DNA of 22,104 nucleotides from Micrococcales bacterium UBA4448 (GTDB lineage: Bacteria > Actinomycetota > Actinomycetes > Actinomycetales > Microbacteriaceae): contig DGPE01000029.1 of assembly GCA_002390305.1 (NCBI GenBank), positions 1-22,104 on the forward strand, in the 5' to 3' direction. How positions within the stretch are numbered: the stretch's first letter is position 1; each line of letters begins with the position of its first letter. The position numbers were made by a program, and so were the translations under genes. Shown here piece after piece: positions 1 through 7,374 of this stretch. Under the pieces are notes generated by a model, which saw only the letters and a program-made list of their open reading frames with translations, did not search any database and had not been told where the DNA came from.

Positions 1-467
1 TCCCCCGGTGGGCAGCGAAGGGCGTCCATTGCCTGCTCGAGTTGATTATCTAGGTCCCAGCCGTCAGCGGCATCAATTTTCTCCTGAAGGGTTCCCATTT
101 CCGACAGCAAACTGTCGTAGTCGGCATCGGGGTTGGCAAGTTCGGCGCTAATCTCATTGAACCTGTCAATCTGGCCCTTGATTTCAGTCACCGCTTCTTC
201 GACGTTACCGAGCACGGTTTTTTCTTCATTCAATGCAGGCTCTTGCATCAGAATCCCGACGGTGGCATCTTCGGCCAATCTCGCCTCACCGTTGGATGGT
301 GTATCTAGGCCAGCCATAATTTTCAAGACCGAAGATTTACCAGCACCATTGGGGCCAACAACACCGATTTTTGCACCCGGATAAAACGCAAGTGTTACGT
401 CATCAAGAATGACCTTGTCACCGTGCGCTTTGCGCGTCTTAATCATTTGATAAATAAATTCAGCCAC
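1..467 (-). CDS. ettA: Energy-dependent translational throttle protein EttA (ABC-F ATPase), N-terminal part
   Basis: ABC-F ATPase that binds the ribosomal E site and gates translation according to the ATP/ADP ratio; it is cytoplasmic and has no membrane domain. About 155 codons are visible. Translation from the GTG at 467 gives MAEFIYQMIKTRKAHGDKV, the usual EttA opening, followed by the Walker A motif GPNGAGKS at residues 38-45 and a Q-loop-like ILMQEP near residue 76. The window edge cuts the gene at RCPPG, just before the expected ABC signature of the first nucleotide-binding domain, so the second domain and stop lie outside. It follows ssb and msrA on the same strand. The same ssb-ettA neighbourhood occurs in mycobacteria (Rv2478c/Rv2477c), which supports the EttA call over other ABC-F proteins. 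No strong ribosome-binding site is seen before the GTG. A large inverted repeat lies about 30 bases upstream. Confidence 0.93.
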   Translation of the reverse strand, partial: MAEFIYQMIKTRKAHGDKVILDDVTLAFYPGAKIGVVGPNGAGKSSVLKIMAGLDTPSNGEARLAEDATVGILMQEPALNEEKTVLGNVEEAVTEIKGQIDRFNEISAELANPDADYDSLLSEMGTLQEKIDAADGWDLDNQLEQAMDALRCPPG

Positions 468-496
468 GAATAATGCCCGTCTGATTTGGAAAAGGG

Positions 497-586
497 AAAA
501 CCCCTCTTCGTCGATTGCTCGGGCCAAGTTTAGCCCAGTGTAAAAGCGCACTGCTTTTGATTGTGCATCCGACGAAGAGGAGTTTT
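497..586 (-). terminator. Nested inverted repeat between ssb and ettA (terminator or ettA leader structure)
   Basis: The outer arms, 497-513 and 570-586, match at 16 of 17 positions when one is reverse-complemented. The 56 bases between them hold two smaller hairpins: AAAAGC/GCTTTT (542-547 with 553-558) and GGGC/GCCC (521-524 with 532-535). Read on the minus strand, the descending arm runs into a U-rich stretch (GGGGTTTTCCCTTTT). It could therefore end ssb transcription, or act as a structured leader for ettA, whose start is 30 bases further on. The long structured loop is unusual for a plain intrinsic terminator. The repeat is seen directly; the function is inference. Confidence 0.5.
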
Positions 587-588
587 AC

Positions 589-615
589 GGCCTGGTGTTT
601 TGGGGGCGCCAGGCC
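589..615 (-). terminator. Hairpin just downstream of ssb
   Basis: Arms 589-597 (GGCCTGGTG) and 607-615 (CGCCAGGCC) form a 9-base stem with one G-T pair around a 9-base loop, 10 bases past the ssb stop. No U-tract follows on the minus strand, so it may be a 3'-end protecting structure or part of a compound terminator with the larger repeat at 497-586. Confidence 0.4.
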
Positions 616-625
616 CTAGCGAACC

Positions 626-1030
626 CTACGCGGGCTGGAGCGCAGGATCCGAGTCTTCAGCAGGTTCGGCTGCTTTGGTAACTCTTTCAAAAGTGGTGGT
701 GCCAAATAGAAGATCGTGACCGATTGCATCGGCCTCTATCTCAACAGTGGTGCCGGTTCGTTCGCCGTTATCCCAATCTCGAACCTTTAGCCTGCCACTG
801 GCTAGCACTCGATCACCTTTTGCAATAGAGATATTGGCATTCTCGGCCAATTGCCTAAAGGCCACGACACTAAACCAATTTGTTTCAGCGTCGATCCATT
901 GACTGGTTTGCTTGTCAAACTTTCTAGAACTAGATGCCAGACGAAACGAAGTGACCGAAAGGCCGTCCGCCGTGATGATATTGCGAGGAGTGGTTGCGAC
1001 CAAACCAACGACTGTGAAGTTTTCTGCCAT
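626..1030 (-). CDS. ssb: Single-stranded DNA-binding protein, secondary (SsbB-like) type
   Basis: Binds single-stranded DNA through an OB fold spanning roughly residues 1-110 (SFRLASSSRKFD, NWFSVVAFRQLAENA, GDRVLASGRLKVRDW). The protein has 134 residues and a short tail ending EDSDPALQPA. It lacks the acidic DDDIPF-type tip that main SSBs use to recruit partner proteins. With its position next to ettA, as for mycobacterial Rv2478c, this points to the secondary actinobacterial SSB, thought to act in stress, repair or DNA uptake rather than as the main replication SSB. The ATG at 1030 has a good upstream ribosome-binding site (AAGGA within AAGGAAAGGATTTTC). It probably shares a transcript with msrA, 84 bases upstream. 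Confidence 0.92.
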   Translation of the reverse strand: MAENFTVVGLVATTPRNIITADGLSVTSFRLASSSRKFDKQTSQWIDAETNWFSVVAFRQLAENANISIAKGDRVLASGRLKVRDWDNGERTGTTVEIEADAIGHDLLFGTTTFERVTKAAEPAEDSDPALQPA

Positions 1031-1114
1031 GAAAATCCTTTCCTTGTGTTGCGGGAAAGTTTGGCAATTCTGAAACAGGTTTTGGGCGCCAGTTCTAAAT
1101 CTGTGGATAACTGA

Positions 1115-1636
1115 CTACTTGAGCAGGCTTGTGAACTTTGCCCGCACCTTTGCGACCTTTGGTGCAACGACAGCCACGCAGTACCCCTGGTTAGGATTTT
1201 TCTCAAAATAGTCCTGGTGATATTCTTCTGCCTCAAATAATTCAGGCAGCGGTGTAATTTCTGTGACCACGTCTGGGCCCCAAATTTCTTCGGCGCGCTC
1301 CAGGGCAGATGCAAAGTCCACTTTTTGATCTTCACTCGAGTAATACATGGCGGACCTGTATTGATCGCCAACATCTGCACCCTGGCGGTTTAGCTGGGTT
1401 GGGTCATGCAGCGTAAAGAAGATGTCGAGAATTGCTTCGCGGCTTATTACCTCAGGGTCGAACTTGACAGTGACTACCTCAGCGTGACCGGTATTTCCAT
1501 TGCAGATGTCCTGGTAAGAGGGATTTGGCTTGTGTCCACCGGCGTAACCGCAGGTGACCTCACTCACTCCACCAAACTGCACGTATGCAGAATCTAGACA
1601 CCAAAAACAGCCGCCGGCAAGTACATAAGTTTCCAT
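1115..1636 (-). CDS. msrA: Peptide-methionine (S)-S-oxide reductase MsrA
   Basis: Reduces the S epimer of methionine sulfoxide in free and protein-bound methionine; this is cytoplasmic oxidative-damage repair that uses thioredoxin as reductant. The protein has 173 residues, normal for a stand-alone MsrA. The signature GGCFWC lies at residues 8-13, with C10 as the catalytic cysteine. A further cysteine in NQGYC (C153) is the likely resolving cysteine. Other family stretches present are GYAGGH, GHAEVV and YRSAMYY. There is no fused MsrB domain and no signal peptide. It is divergent from the transporter-thioredoxin operon starting near 1660, so its electron donor may be encoded about 1 kb away. 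It is upstream of ssb on the same strand. Confidence 0.96.
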   Translation of the reverse strand: METYVLAGGCFWCLDSAYVQFGGVSEVTCGYAGGHKPNPSYQDICNGNTGHAEVVTVKFDPEVISREAILDIFFTLHDPTQLNRQGADVGDQYRSAMYYSSEDQKVDFASALERAEEIWGPDVVTEITPLPELFEAEEYHQDYFEKNPNQGYCVAVVAPKVAKVRAKFTSLLK

Positions 1637-1659
1637 AATGTTCCTAAACTTATCCAGTT

Positions 1660-2649
1660 ATGCAATTGATTCCCAATTGCCTAATCAGAAAGGTAAGGCT
1701 GCGGCTTAATTTGACCCAAAAACACCCAACCTTAGGCATTGTCTTCGCCGCGCTAGCAGCTGTTCTTTTTGGGCTAAATGCGTCCACCACCAAAGTGATT
1801 ATCCAGTCCGGCATTACGCCCGAACAGGTTGTCTTTATAAGATCTTTATCTGCCGGACTAATCGCACTCATCTGGGTGCTTGCAACAAACCCAAAAGCTT
1901 TGAAGATAGAGGGTCGATTAATTCCAAGACTTCTACTGCTTGGTGTTGTCGGAGTGGGAATGCTGCAATGGACATACTCCCAAGCAGTGGTGCTGCTGCC
2001 GGTTGGCATCGCCCTTTTGATCGAATACACAGCGGTTTTGTGGGTGCCCATAATCGCCCTATTGATTTTCAAAGAGCCAGTCAAAAAGCAGCTGTGGTTT
2101 GGGGCAGCGCTGGTTCTTAGCGGCCTAACGGTAGTGGCACAAATTTGGGACAGCCAGCTAAATCCTGTTGGGATCTTCTTCGCATTTGCTGCTGCAGCTT
2201 CACTGACCACCCATTTCATCACCGGCGAGAGGATCCAGCGATACTTGCCAACAAACGTGACTCTGTTTTACGGGATGGGTATTGCCACGGTCTTTTTCCT
2301 GCCATTTTCAAGACTTGGCGAATTTGACTACGCGGGAGTTACCAACCACGTTGACCTAACCGGCAATCTAGCTGGAACGTCAGCACCGATATGGGCGCTC
2401 TTGCTAATGATGGGTATTGTCGGGAGCTTTCTCCCCATGGCCTTCACCTACCTGGCACTCAGGCACCTAAGCGCGGCGCTGGTCGGGGTTGTGGCAACCA
2501 GCGAAACGGTTTTGGCCGCACTGTTTGCTCTTTTATGGCTGGGGGAACTGATTAGCCTCACCCAGGCTCTCGGAGGTATTGTGGTCGTTACGGGCATAGT
2601 CATTGCCCAAACAGCTCGAGGACAAAAAACCATAAGGGTGGTCGGATAA
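1660..2649 (+). CDS. EamA/DMT-superfamily transporter
   Basis: Ten-helix inner-membrane transporter of the drug/metabolite transporter superfamily, with two EamA repeats of five helices. Examples of the helices are GIVFAALAAVLFGLNAS near the start, IALLIEYTAVLWVPIIALLIF in the first half and GIVGSFLPMAFTYLALRHL in the second half. LIEYTAVLW and LSAALVGVVATSETVLAALFALLWLGE are typical of the family. The substrate cannot be read from sequence; relatives export amino acids or metabolites. The ATG at 1660 leaves only 23 bases to the divergent msrA start and adds about 17 basic residues. The TTG at 1711 (MTQKHPTLGIVF) starts right before the first helix and may be the true start. The stop is one base before the thioredoxin ATG, so the two genes are co-transcribed. 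Confidence 0.88.
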   Translation: MQLIPNCLIRKVRLRLNLTQKHPTLGIVFAALAAVLFGLNASTTKVIIQSGITPEQVVFIRSLSAGLIALIWVLATNPKALKIEGRLIPRLLLLGVVGVGMLQWTYSQAVVLLPVGIALLIEYTAVLWVPIIALLIFKEPVKKQLWFGAALVLSGLTVVAQIWDSQLNPVGIFFAFAAAASLTTHFITGERIQRYLPTNVTLFYGMGIATVFFLPFSRLGEFDYAGVTNHVDLTGNLAGTSAPIWALLLMMGIVGSFLPMAFTYLALRHLSAALVGVVATSETVLAALFALLWLGELISLTQALGGIVVVTGIVIAQTARGQKTIRVVG

Positions 2650-2650
2650 A

Positions 2651-3031
2651 ATGGCAACGCAAGACTTGGTACTAGCAGATTTCGAAGCAACAGTGGGGAA
2701 AGAGGGAATCACCCTCGTTGACTTCTGGGCAGAGTGGTGCGGGCCATGCAAAAGCTTTGGGCCTATCTTCGAAAAAGTATCGGAAGATCACCCAAATCTT
2801 CGCTTTGCCAAAGTGGACACCGAAGCTGAACAGGAGCTTGCCAGCATGGCCGGCATCACCTCAATTCCTACGCTGATGGTCTTCCGAGATGGAATTTTAT
2901 TATTTAACCAAGCCGGAGCGCTTCCTGCCCCAGCACTTGAAGAGCTTGTTGGCAAAGTAAAAGAGCTTGACATGGCAGAGGTTAGGGCTGAGATTGAAAA
3001 ACAGCAGTCCGAAGCACTGAGCGAAGATTAA
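2651..3031 (+). CDS. trxA: Thioredoxin
   Basis: Small cytoplasmic disulfide reductase. The active site WCGPC lies at residues 29-33 (C30 and C33), with the conserved FWAEW before it and the cis-proline loop GITSIPT near residue 75. The protein has 126 residues, about 20 more than E. coli TrxA. The extra part is an acidic, helical C-terminal tail ending EKQQSEALSED. It has no signal peptide. It starts one base after the EamA-transporter stop and is directly abutted by a small membrane-protein ORF, so it is the middle gene of a tight three-gene unit. MsrA, a thioredoxin client, is encoded divergently nearby. Whether this is the cell's main thioredoxin cannot be told; trxA is a family-level symbol. 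Confidence 0.93.
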   Translation: MATQDLVLADFEATVGKEGITLVDFWAEWCGPCKSFGPIFEKVSEDHPNLRFAKVDTEAEQELASMAGITSIPTLMVFRDGILLFNQAGALPAPALEELVGKVKELDMAEVRAEIEKQQSEALSED

Positions 3032-3256
3032 TTGCGCAATAACTCAATTGCAATGCTGGCGACAATCGCTGGAATTGGTATTTTGGCCTGGTTCGTTGGC
3101 TTTTTCGATCCAGAAACCTGCACGCCTTCGGCCCAGGTTGAGGGTTGGACCTCCTGCGCCGACATAGCTAACCAGAGAACTGTCGCGCTTTATGTGCTCG
3201 TTGGCGTCACTGTCATAGGCATACTGATCACCACAGTTCTGAAGAGGAAGAAATAG
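3032..3256 (+). CDS. Small two-helix membrane protein, unknown function
   Basis: A 74-residue protein starting with a TTG placed immediately after the thioredoxin stop codon (zero gap), which suggests translational coupling. It has two hydrophobic segments (IAMLATIAGIGILAWFVGFF and ALYVLVGVTVIGILITTVL) joined by a polar loop of about 25 residues that contains two cysteines (PETCTPS and WTSCADI). It ends in a basic KRKK tail, so both ends are probably cytoplasmic and the Cys pair outside. I do not recognise a family. Placement behind thioredoxin hints at a redox link, which is inference. Its stop is 4 bases from the stop of the convergent ald gene, with no terminator between. Confidence 0.75.
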   Translation: MRNNSIAMLATIAGIGILAWFVGFFDPETCTPSAQVEGWTSCADIANQRTVALYVLVGVTVIGILITTVLKRKK

Positions 3257-3260
3257 CGGG

Positions 3261-4376
3261 CTAAATCAACTTGGCTACTGGCACGTATTCAAATTCCGAG
3301 AAAGCCTGAGCAACAGCGGCGTAAGTAATTTTTCCCTCGTGCACATTAAGCCCCAGCGCCAACGCCTGGTCGTCAGCTAAAGCCTGCTTCCAGCCCTTCC
3401 CGGCGAGCTGAAGCACATACGGCAGCGTCGCATTAGTAAGAGCCCTGGTGGCAGTTGCCGGGACAGCGCCTGGCATGTTGGCCACGCAGTAATAGATAGT
3501 GTCGTGCACCTTGAATGTCGGCTCATCATGGGTAGTTGGCTTTGAGTGCTCGAAGCAGCCACCTTGATCGATAGCAATATCCACCAGAACAGCTCCCGGC
3601 TTCATTTCAGAAACCATTTTGTCGGTTACAAGTTTTGGAGCTCGTTCTCCAGGGATCAAAACTGAGCCGATGACCAAATCCGCATCCTTCAGCTGCTCTG
3701 CAATCTCATAAGAGGTGGAGGCGCGGGTCTGTACTTCCGAGTTAAATCTCTCATCAATCTCGCGGAGCCTCGGCAGGGATAGATCTATCACTGTTACATC
3801 AGCACCCATACCATTTGCCACCAGTGCCGCCTCAGTTCCAGCAACACCGCCACCGATCACAACCACCTTGGCTCTAGGGGTTCCAGGCACGCCACCCATG
3901 AGGGTTCCGTTTCCACCGTTTGTGCGCATCAGTTGAAAAGCGCCGATTTGCGCAGACAGTCTTCCTGCCACCTCGCTCATTGGTTGCAATAGCGGCAAAG
4001 ATCTATTTGACAGTTGAACGGTTTCATATGCGATTGCCGTTGTGCCTGAGTCAACCAGTGCCTGAGTGCATTCTTTGGATGCTGCAAGGTGAAGATATGT
4101 AAATAGAATCTGCCCCTTGCGAAGAAGCGGATACTCTTTCGCGATTGGTTCTTTCACCTTGCACAAAAGATCAGCCTTTGCCCAAACCTCTTCGGCAGTT
4201 TTCGAAATCTTAGCTCCGGCTGCTAGATAATCGGCATCGGCAAAACCTGAACCAACTCCGGCCGCAGTCTCGATTAGCACATCGTGACCCCTGACCACCA
4301 GCTCGTTTACACCGGCTGGAGTCAACGCGACGCGGAACTCATTATTTTTGATTTCTTTGGGAACGCCTACTAGCAA
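3261..4376 (-). CDS. ald: Alanine dehydrogenase
   Basis: NAD-dependent interconversion of L-alanine with pyruvate and ammonia, in the cytoplasm. The protein has 371 residues, the normal length. It carries the N-terminal signature VGVPKEIKNNEFRVALTPAGV, the catalytic K75 (LCKVKEP) and H96 (FTYLHLA) at the same numbers as in the mycobacterial enzyme, and the NAD-binding motif VVVIGGGVAGTEAA near residue 170. It begins with TTG at 4376, backed by a strong ribosome-binding site AAGGAG (4382-4387) five bases upstream. It is divergent from an Lrp/AsnC regulator, the same arrangement as ald-aldR in mycobacteria, so alanine-responsive activation by that regulator is likely. It is convergent with the small membrane protein gene. 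Confidence 0.96.
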   Translation of the reverse strand: MLVGVPKEIKNNEFRVALTPAGVNELVVRGHDVLIETAAGVGSGFADADYLAAGAKISKTAEEVWAKADLLCKVKEPIAKEYPLLRKGQILFTYLHLAASKECTQALVDSGTTAIAYETVQLSNRSLPLLQPMSEVAGRLSAQIGAFQLMRTNGGNGTLMGGVPGTPRAKVVVIGGGVAGTEAALVANGMGADVTVIDLSLPRLREIDERFNSEVQTRASTSYEIAEQLKDADLVIGSVLIPGERAPKLVTDKMVSEMKPGAVLVDIAIDQGGCFEHSKPTTHDEPTFKVHDTIYYCVANMPGAVPATATRALTNATLPYVLQLAGKGWKQALADDQALALGLNVHEGKITYAAVAQAFSEFEYVPVAKLI

Positions 4377-4405
4377 TTTTTCTCCTTGGCCGAATTGAGT
4401 GAATT

Positions 4406-4434
4406 CTTACAAAAATTTTGTTCTTTGTGCTCAA
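4406..4434 (-). promoter_or_regulatory. Probable sigma-70-type promoter of ald
   Basis: On the minus strand, TTGAGC (4434-4429) and TGTAAG (4411-4406) are separated by exactly 17 bases and give a start about 20 bases before the TTG codon of ald. Each box matches the consensus at four of six positions. The spacer contains AAAGAACAAAATTTT, which resembles half of the TTCGTTC motif found further upstream. Confidence 0.45.
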
Positions 4435-4445
4435 AACAGAATAAA

Positions 4446-4485
4446 ATTCGTTCTAAATAATTATTCCTATTCATTTGAACGAAAT
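4446..4485. promoter_or_regulatory. Inverted-repeat operator candidate for the Lrp/AsnC regulator
   Basis: ATTCGTTC (4446-4453) and GAACGAAAT (4477-4485) form an inverted pair whose arm starts are three helical turns apart, separated by an AT-rich spacer. A partial copy TTTTGTTC lies at 4416-4423, towards ald. Lrp/AsnC proteins bind several phased half-sites in the divergent region between ald and their own gene, and this matches that layout. No binding evidence is available from sequence alone. Confidence 0.5.
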
Positions 4486-4499
4486 CAGAGACTATAGAG

Positions 4500-4982
4500 A
4501 TGCTAAATTCGCAGAATATTCAGAGCCCTCGCCAGCTTGATGACATAGACCTTGAGATCCTCAACATCCTGGGCAAGAACGGCAGGATCTCAAACTCTGA
4601 CCTGGCGGCCGAAGTTGGCATCGCCCCCTCAACTTGCCTCGGTCGGGTGCGCAACCTTGTAAAGCAAAACGTAATCCGCTCCTTCGCTGCCGAGATTGCC
4701 CCCGAGGCTCTCGGTCTGGAATTGCAGGCGTTGATCTCCGTCACTCTTCGTGCGGGAGCAAGGGCCAACTTGGCTTCGTTCATGAAGGCGATGCAAGAGC
4801 ATCCTCAAGTTATTCAAGTATTTTTCCTGGGAGGTGCCGAGGACTTCATCGTCCATGTTGCAGTTGCCGATTCGGATGCAGCGAGAGAGTTTGTGTTAGA
4901 ACAACTCAGCAGTAATGCCTCAGTTGCAACCACCAGAACCAACATCGTCTTTGACCACTTTCACAAGGGCCCGATTGGCTAG
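4500..4982 (+). CDS. Lrp/AsnC-family transcriptional regulator (AldR-like)
   Basis: DNA-binding, amino-acid-sensing regulator with 160 residues, normal for the family. An N-terminal winged helix-turn-helix lies at about residues 14-62 (DDIDLEILNILGKNGRISNS, then SDLAAEVGIAPSTCLGRVRNL). The RAM ligand-binding and oligomerisation domain follows at about residues 70-150, with VIQVFFLGGAEDFIVHVAV as its core. Divergence from ald makes alanine the best guess for the ligand, as for mycobacterial AldR. It is also the first gene of a same-strand run with the decarboxylase 27 bases downstream, so it may control the agmatine genes too. No strong ribosome-binding site precedes the ATG at 4500. A GACTAT sequence at 4490-4495 would fit a -10 box of a leaderless transcript, which is speculative. 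Confidence 0.93.
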   Translation: MLNSQNIQSPRQLDDIDLEILNILGKNGRISNSDLAAEVGIAPSTCLGRVRNLVKQNVIRSFAAEIAPEALGLELQALISVTLRAGARANLASFMKAMQEHPQVIQVFFLGGAEDFIVHVAVADSDAAREFVLEQLSSNASVATTRTNIVFDHFHKGPIG

Positions 4983-5009
4983 AGTTGTGGCTGACGAGGA
5001 GGTCCTAAG

Positions 5010-6368
5010 GTGACCCAAGAAATGCACCAGGCCGGCGCCGATAGTGTGCTGCGAGATGCTATCTATAAGTACGCAGCCGATCGAATGGCTATGGATCCGG
5101 TTCCCCTCGATGGACCTAAAGCCCCGGCAGAGCTGGCTTCGCTCGTGGGTAACACTATTACCGAGGCTGGTATGGGTGGCTTGGCCGCCCTAGCGGTTTT
5201 CGAAGAGGTTCTCGCCCCCGCAACAATTTCAACAGATAACCCGAATTTCCTGTCATTTATCCCCGCTGCGCCCACCGAAGCAGCCACCCTTTTTGACCTG
5301 GTGGTTTCAGCCAGCTCGATTTACGGTGGCTCTTGGACCGAGGGTGCCGGAGCGGTTTTCGCAGAGAACCAAGTTCTCGAGTTCTTGGCCGACGAGGCAG
5401 GCTTTCCAACAGGCTCTGGCGGAGTATTCGTGCAGGGTGGCACACTTGGCAACCTCTCGGCGCTCGTGGTAGCCAGAGACGTCGCAGAAAAAAATCTAGG
5501 CAAGCAAAACTGGGCAATAATCTGCAGTTCAGAGGCTCACTCATCCATAAAGTCCGTGGCGAAAGTTATGGGAATCACTGTTGTTGCCGGTGACGCATCC
5601 GAAACCGGGTCGTTCACCGGGACTGCTGCTGATGCAGCCATCGAATCGGCCAAAGAGCAAAATCTGGTTCCGTTTGCACTTGTAGCTACCGGTGGTACTA
5701 CGAATTTTGGAATTATTGACAGGCTGTCCGAACTGGCTGATGTTGCTGCCAAAAATTCACTCTGGTACCACGTTGATGGTGCCTACGGTCTTGCAGGAAT
5801 GCTGGTAAATGAGCTAAAGCCAAAATTCTTAGGACTCGAGAGGGCAGACTCCTTCATTGTCGACCCACATAAGTGGCTCTTCGCTCCATTTGATGCCTGC
5901 GCCCTTGTCTTCCGGAATCCAGCCCTTGCCAAGCAGTCGCACACCCAACACGGCGAGTACCTGGAGACGTTGAATAAGGCAGATGATTGGAACCCATCGG
6001 ACTATGCCTTCAACCTGACAAGACGAGTAAGAGGCCTTCCGCTTTGGTTTTCACTGGCCACTTACGGCGTGGCCTGCTATCGCTCGGCTATTTCTGGCAA
6101 CGTAAAACTCGCGCAGAAAATCGCCGGGGAGATATCCTCCAGACCCGGCCTGAAGCTGGTTCGCGAGCCAGAACTCTCGGTAGTCGTTTTTGAACGGAAA
6201 GGTTGGGTTTTGGAAGACTACGAAAAGTGGTCCAAAAAATTACTAGCCGATCAGATCGGTTTTGTCGTGCCATCAAGTCACCTGGGCAAACCAAACACCA
6301 GATTTGCAATTGTGAATCCAAACACCAGCTTCGAGGATTTGGTGGCAATCTTGGACACAATGGAATAG
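5010..6368 (+). CDS. PLP-dependent group II decarboxylase; possible arginine decarboxylase
   Basis: Fold-type I pyridoxal-phosphate enzyme of the glutamate/tyrosine/aromatic amino acid decarboxylase group, with 452 residues. Visible landmarks are H177 (SSEAHSSIKSV), which stacks on the cofactor, D256 in HVDGAYG, which contacts the pyridine nitrogen, and the Schiff-base lysine K288 in VDPHKWLF. GSWTEGAG and GGTLGNLSAL form other parts of the site. The GTG at 5010 has a good GAGGAGG ribosome-binding site at 4996-5002. The next two genes encode N-carbamoylputrescine amidase and agmatine deiminase, both agmatine-to-putrescine enzymes. Context therefore suggests it makes agmatine from arginine, although known arginine decarboxylases belong to other families (SpeA, AdiA, pyruvoyl type). 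It could instead act on another amino acid. The family call is firm; the substrate is inference. Confidence 0.9.
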   Translation: MTQEMHQAGADSVLRDAIYKYAADRMAMDPVPLDGPKAPAELASLVGNTITEAGMGGLAALAVFEEVLAPATISTDNPNFLSFIPAAPTEAATLFDLVVSASSIYGGSWTEGAGAVFAENQVLEFLADEAGFPTGSGGVFVQGGTLGNLSALVVARDVAEKNLGKQNWAIICSSEAHSSIKSVAKVMGITVVAGDASETGSFTGTAADAAIESAKEQNLVPFALVATGGTTNFGIIDRLSELADVAAKNSLWYHVDGAYGLAGMLVNELKPKFLGLERADSFIVDPHKWLFAPFDACALVFRNPALAKQSHTQHGEYLETLNKADDWNPSDYAFNLTRRVRGLPLWFSLATYGVACYRSAISGNVKLAQKIAGEISSRPGLKLVREPELSVVVFERKGWVLEDYEKWSKKLLADQIGFVVPSSHLGKPNTRFAIVNPNTSFEDLVAILDTME

Positions 6369-6381
6369 CGATGAGGTTCAA

Positions 6382-7374
6382 ATGAAGCTAACAAAAGTTT
6401 CGGCACCGAAATCACTTGCTCGGGTCAACGCTCCACAGCGAGCAATAATCACGGTCGCGGCCGTTCAAATCCAGTTCCACCAGGATCCTTCAGAGCACCG
6501 AGAGATTCTGGCGCAAGGAATTTCTAAAGCTACTGGAGCCGGAGCACAGATTGTGTTCCTTCCAGAACTCACGCTTTCTCGCTACCCGGCTGATGAACTT
6601 CCAAGTGGCGCACCGATGGCCACAGCTGAGGACCTAATGACCGGTCCCACGATGAAGTTCGCCAAAGAGCAGGCCCAAAAACACGGCGTTTACATTCACG
6701 CATCGTTATTTCAAAAGCTGGAATCCGAAGATGGTAGAGGCCTGAACACCGCGGTAATAGTCTCCCCCGAGGGCAAATTGACTGGTGCAACTCACAAACT
6801 TCACATCCCGGTCACCGAGGGCTACTTCGAGGATAAGTATTTTGCTCCAGGGCCAAATGACAACCCATACCCGGTTCACGAGCTTTCCCTGGAGGGACAT
6901 CCAAAGCTCGGCCTGCCTACCTGCTGGGATGAATGGTTCCCTGAGGTGGCCAGAGCATATGGACTGGGAGGTGCTGACATCCTGTGCTATCCGACTGCAA
7001 TTGGTTCTGAGCCAGACCACCCAGACTTCGACACCGAACCACTTTGGCGTCAAGTGATCGTTGGCCACGCAATAGCCAACGGTCTTTTCATAGTCGTGCC
7101 CAATCGATGGGGCAACGAAGGTCGGTTGGATTTTTACGGCTCCTCATTCATTGTTGACCCCTACGGCAGAGTCCTGGCACAGGCTGGTAGAACCGGTGAC
7201 GAAGTGTTGGTTGCCGAGATTGACCTCTCGCAGCGAGCGGACTGGCTTGAGCTTTTCCCATTTTTTGCCACTCGGAGGCCTGAAACTTACGCCGACCTGA
7301 CCAAACAAATGGTCAACAGGCGCTCCGCCACAGGAAAAGGAGCGCTGGGTGGAATACCCGGTGTGAAGCCATGA
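6382..7374 (+). CDS. aguB: N-carbamoylputrescine amidase (nitrilase superfamily)
   Basis: Hydrolyses N-carbamoylputrescine to putrescine, CO2 and ammonia. It is a nitrilase-superfamily carbon-nitrogen hydrolase of 330 residues. The catalytic triad can be read: Glu in LPELTLSRYPADE, Lys in THKLHIPVTEGYFEDKYF and Cys in GLPTCWDEWFPEVARAY. The last stretch and GADILCYPTAIGSEP are typical of plant and bacterial N-carbamoylputrescine amidases. About 20 residues precede the usual start near IITVAAVQIQFHQ. The ATG at 6382 is nevertheless supported by GAGG at 6373-6376. It starts 13 bases after the decarboxylase and overlaps aguA by four bases (ATGA), so the genes are translationally coupled. The symbol rests on motif and neighbour together. 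Confidence 0.92.
   Translation: MKLTKVSAPKSLARVNAPQRAIITVAAVQIQFHQDPSEHREILAQGISKATGAGAQIVFLPELTLSRYPADELPSGAPMATAEDLMTGPTMKFAKEQAQKHGVYIHASLFQKLESEDGRGLNTAVIVSPEGKLTGATHKLHIPVTEGYFEDKYFAPGPNDNPYPVHELSLEGHPKLGLPTCWDEWFPEVARAYGLGGADILCYPTAIGSEPDHPDFDTEPLWRQVIVGHAIANGLFIVVPNRWGNEGRLDFYGSSFIVDPYGRVLAQAGRTGDEVLVAEIDLSQRADWLELFPFFATRRPETYADLTKQMVNRRSATGKGALGGIPGVKP

Noticed and set aside
802..1380. 192-codon minus-strand reading frame across ssb and msrA
   Set aside because: It overlaps two confidently assigned genes in another frame, shows no family motif, and has Ser/Arg-rich shadow-frame composition.
1650..2222. 190-codon minus-strand frame opposite the EamA transporter
   Set aside because: Antisense shadow of a clear membrane-protein gene; no recognisable motif or ribosome-binding site.
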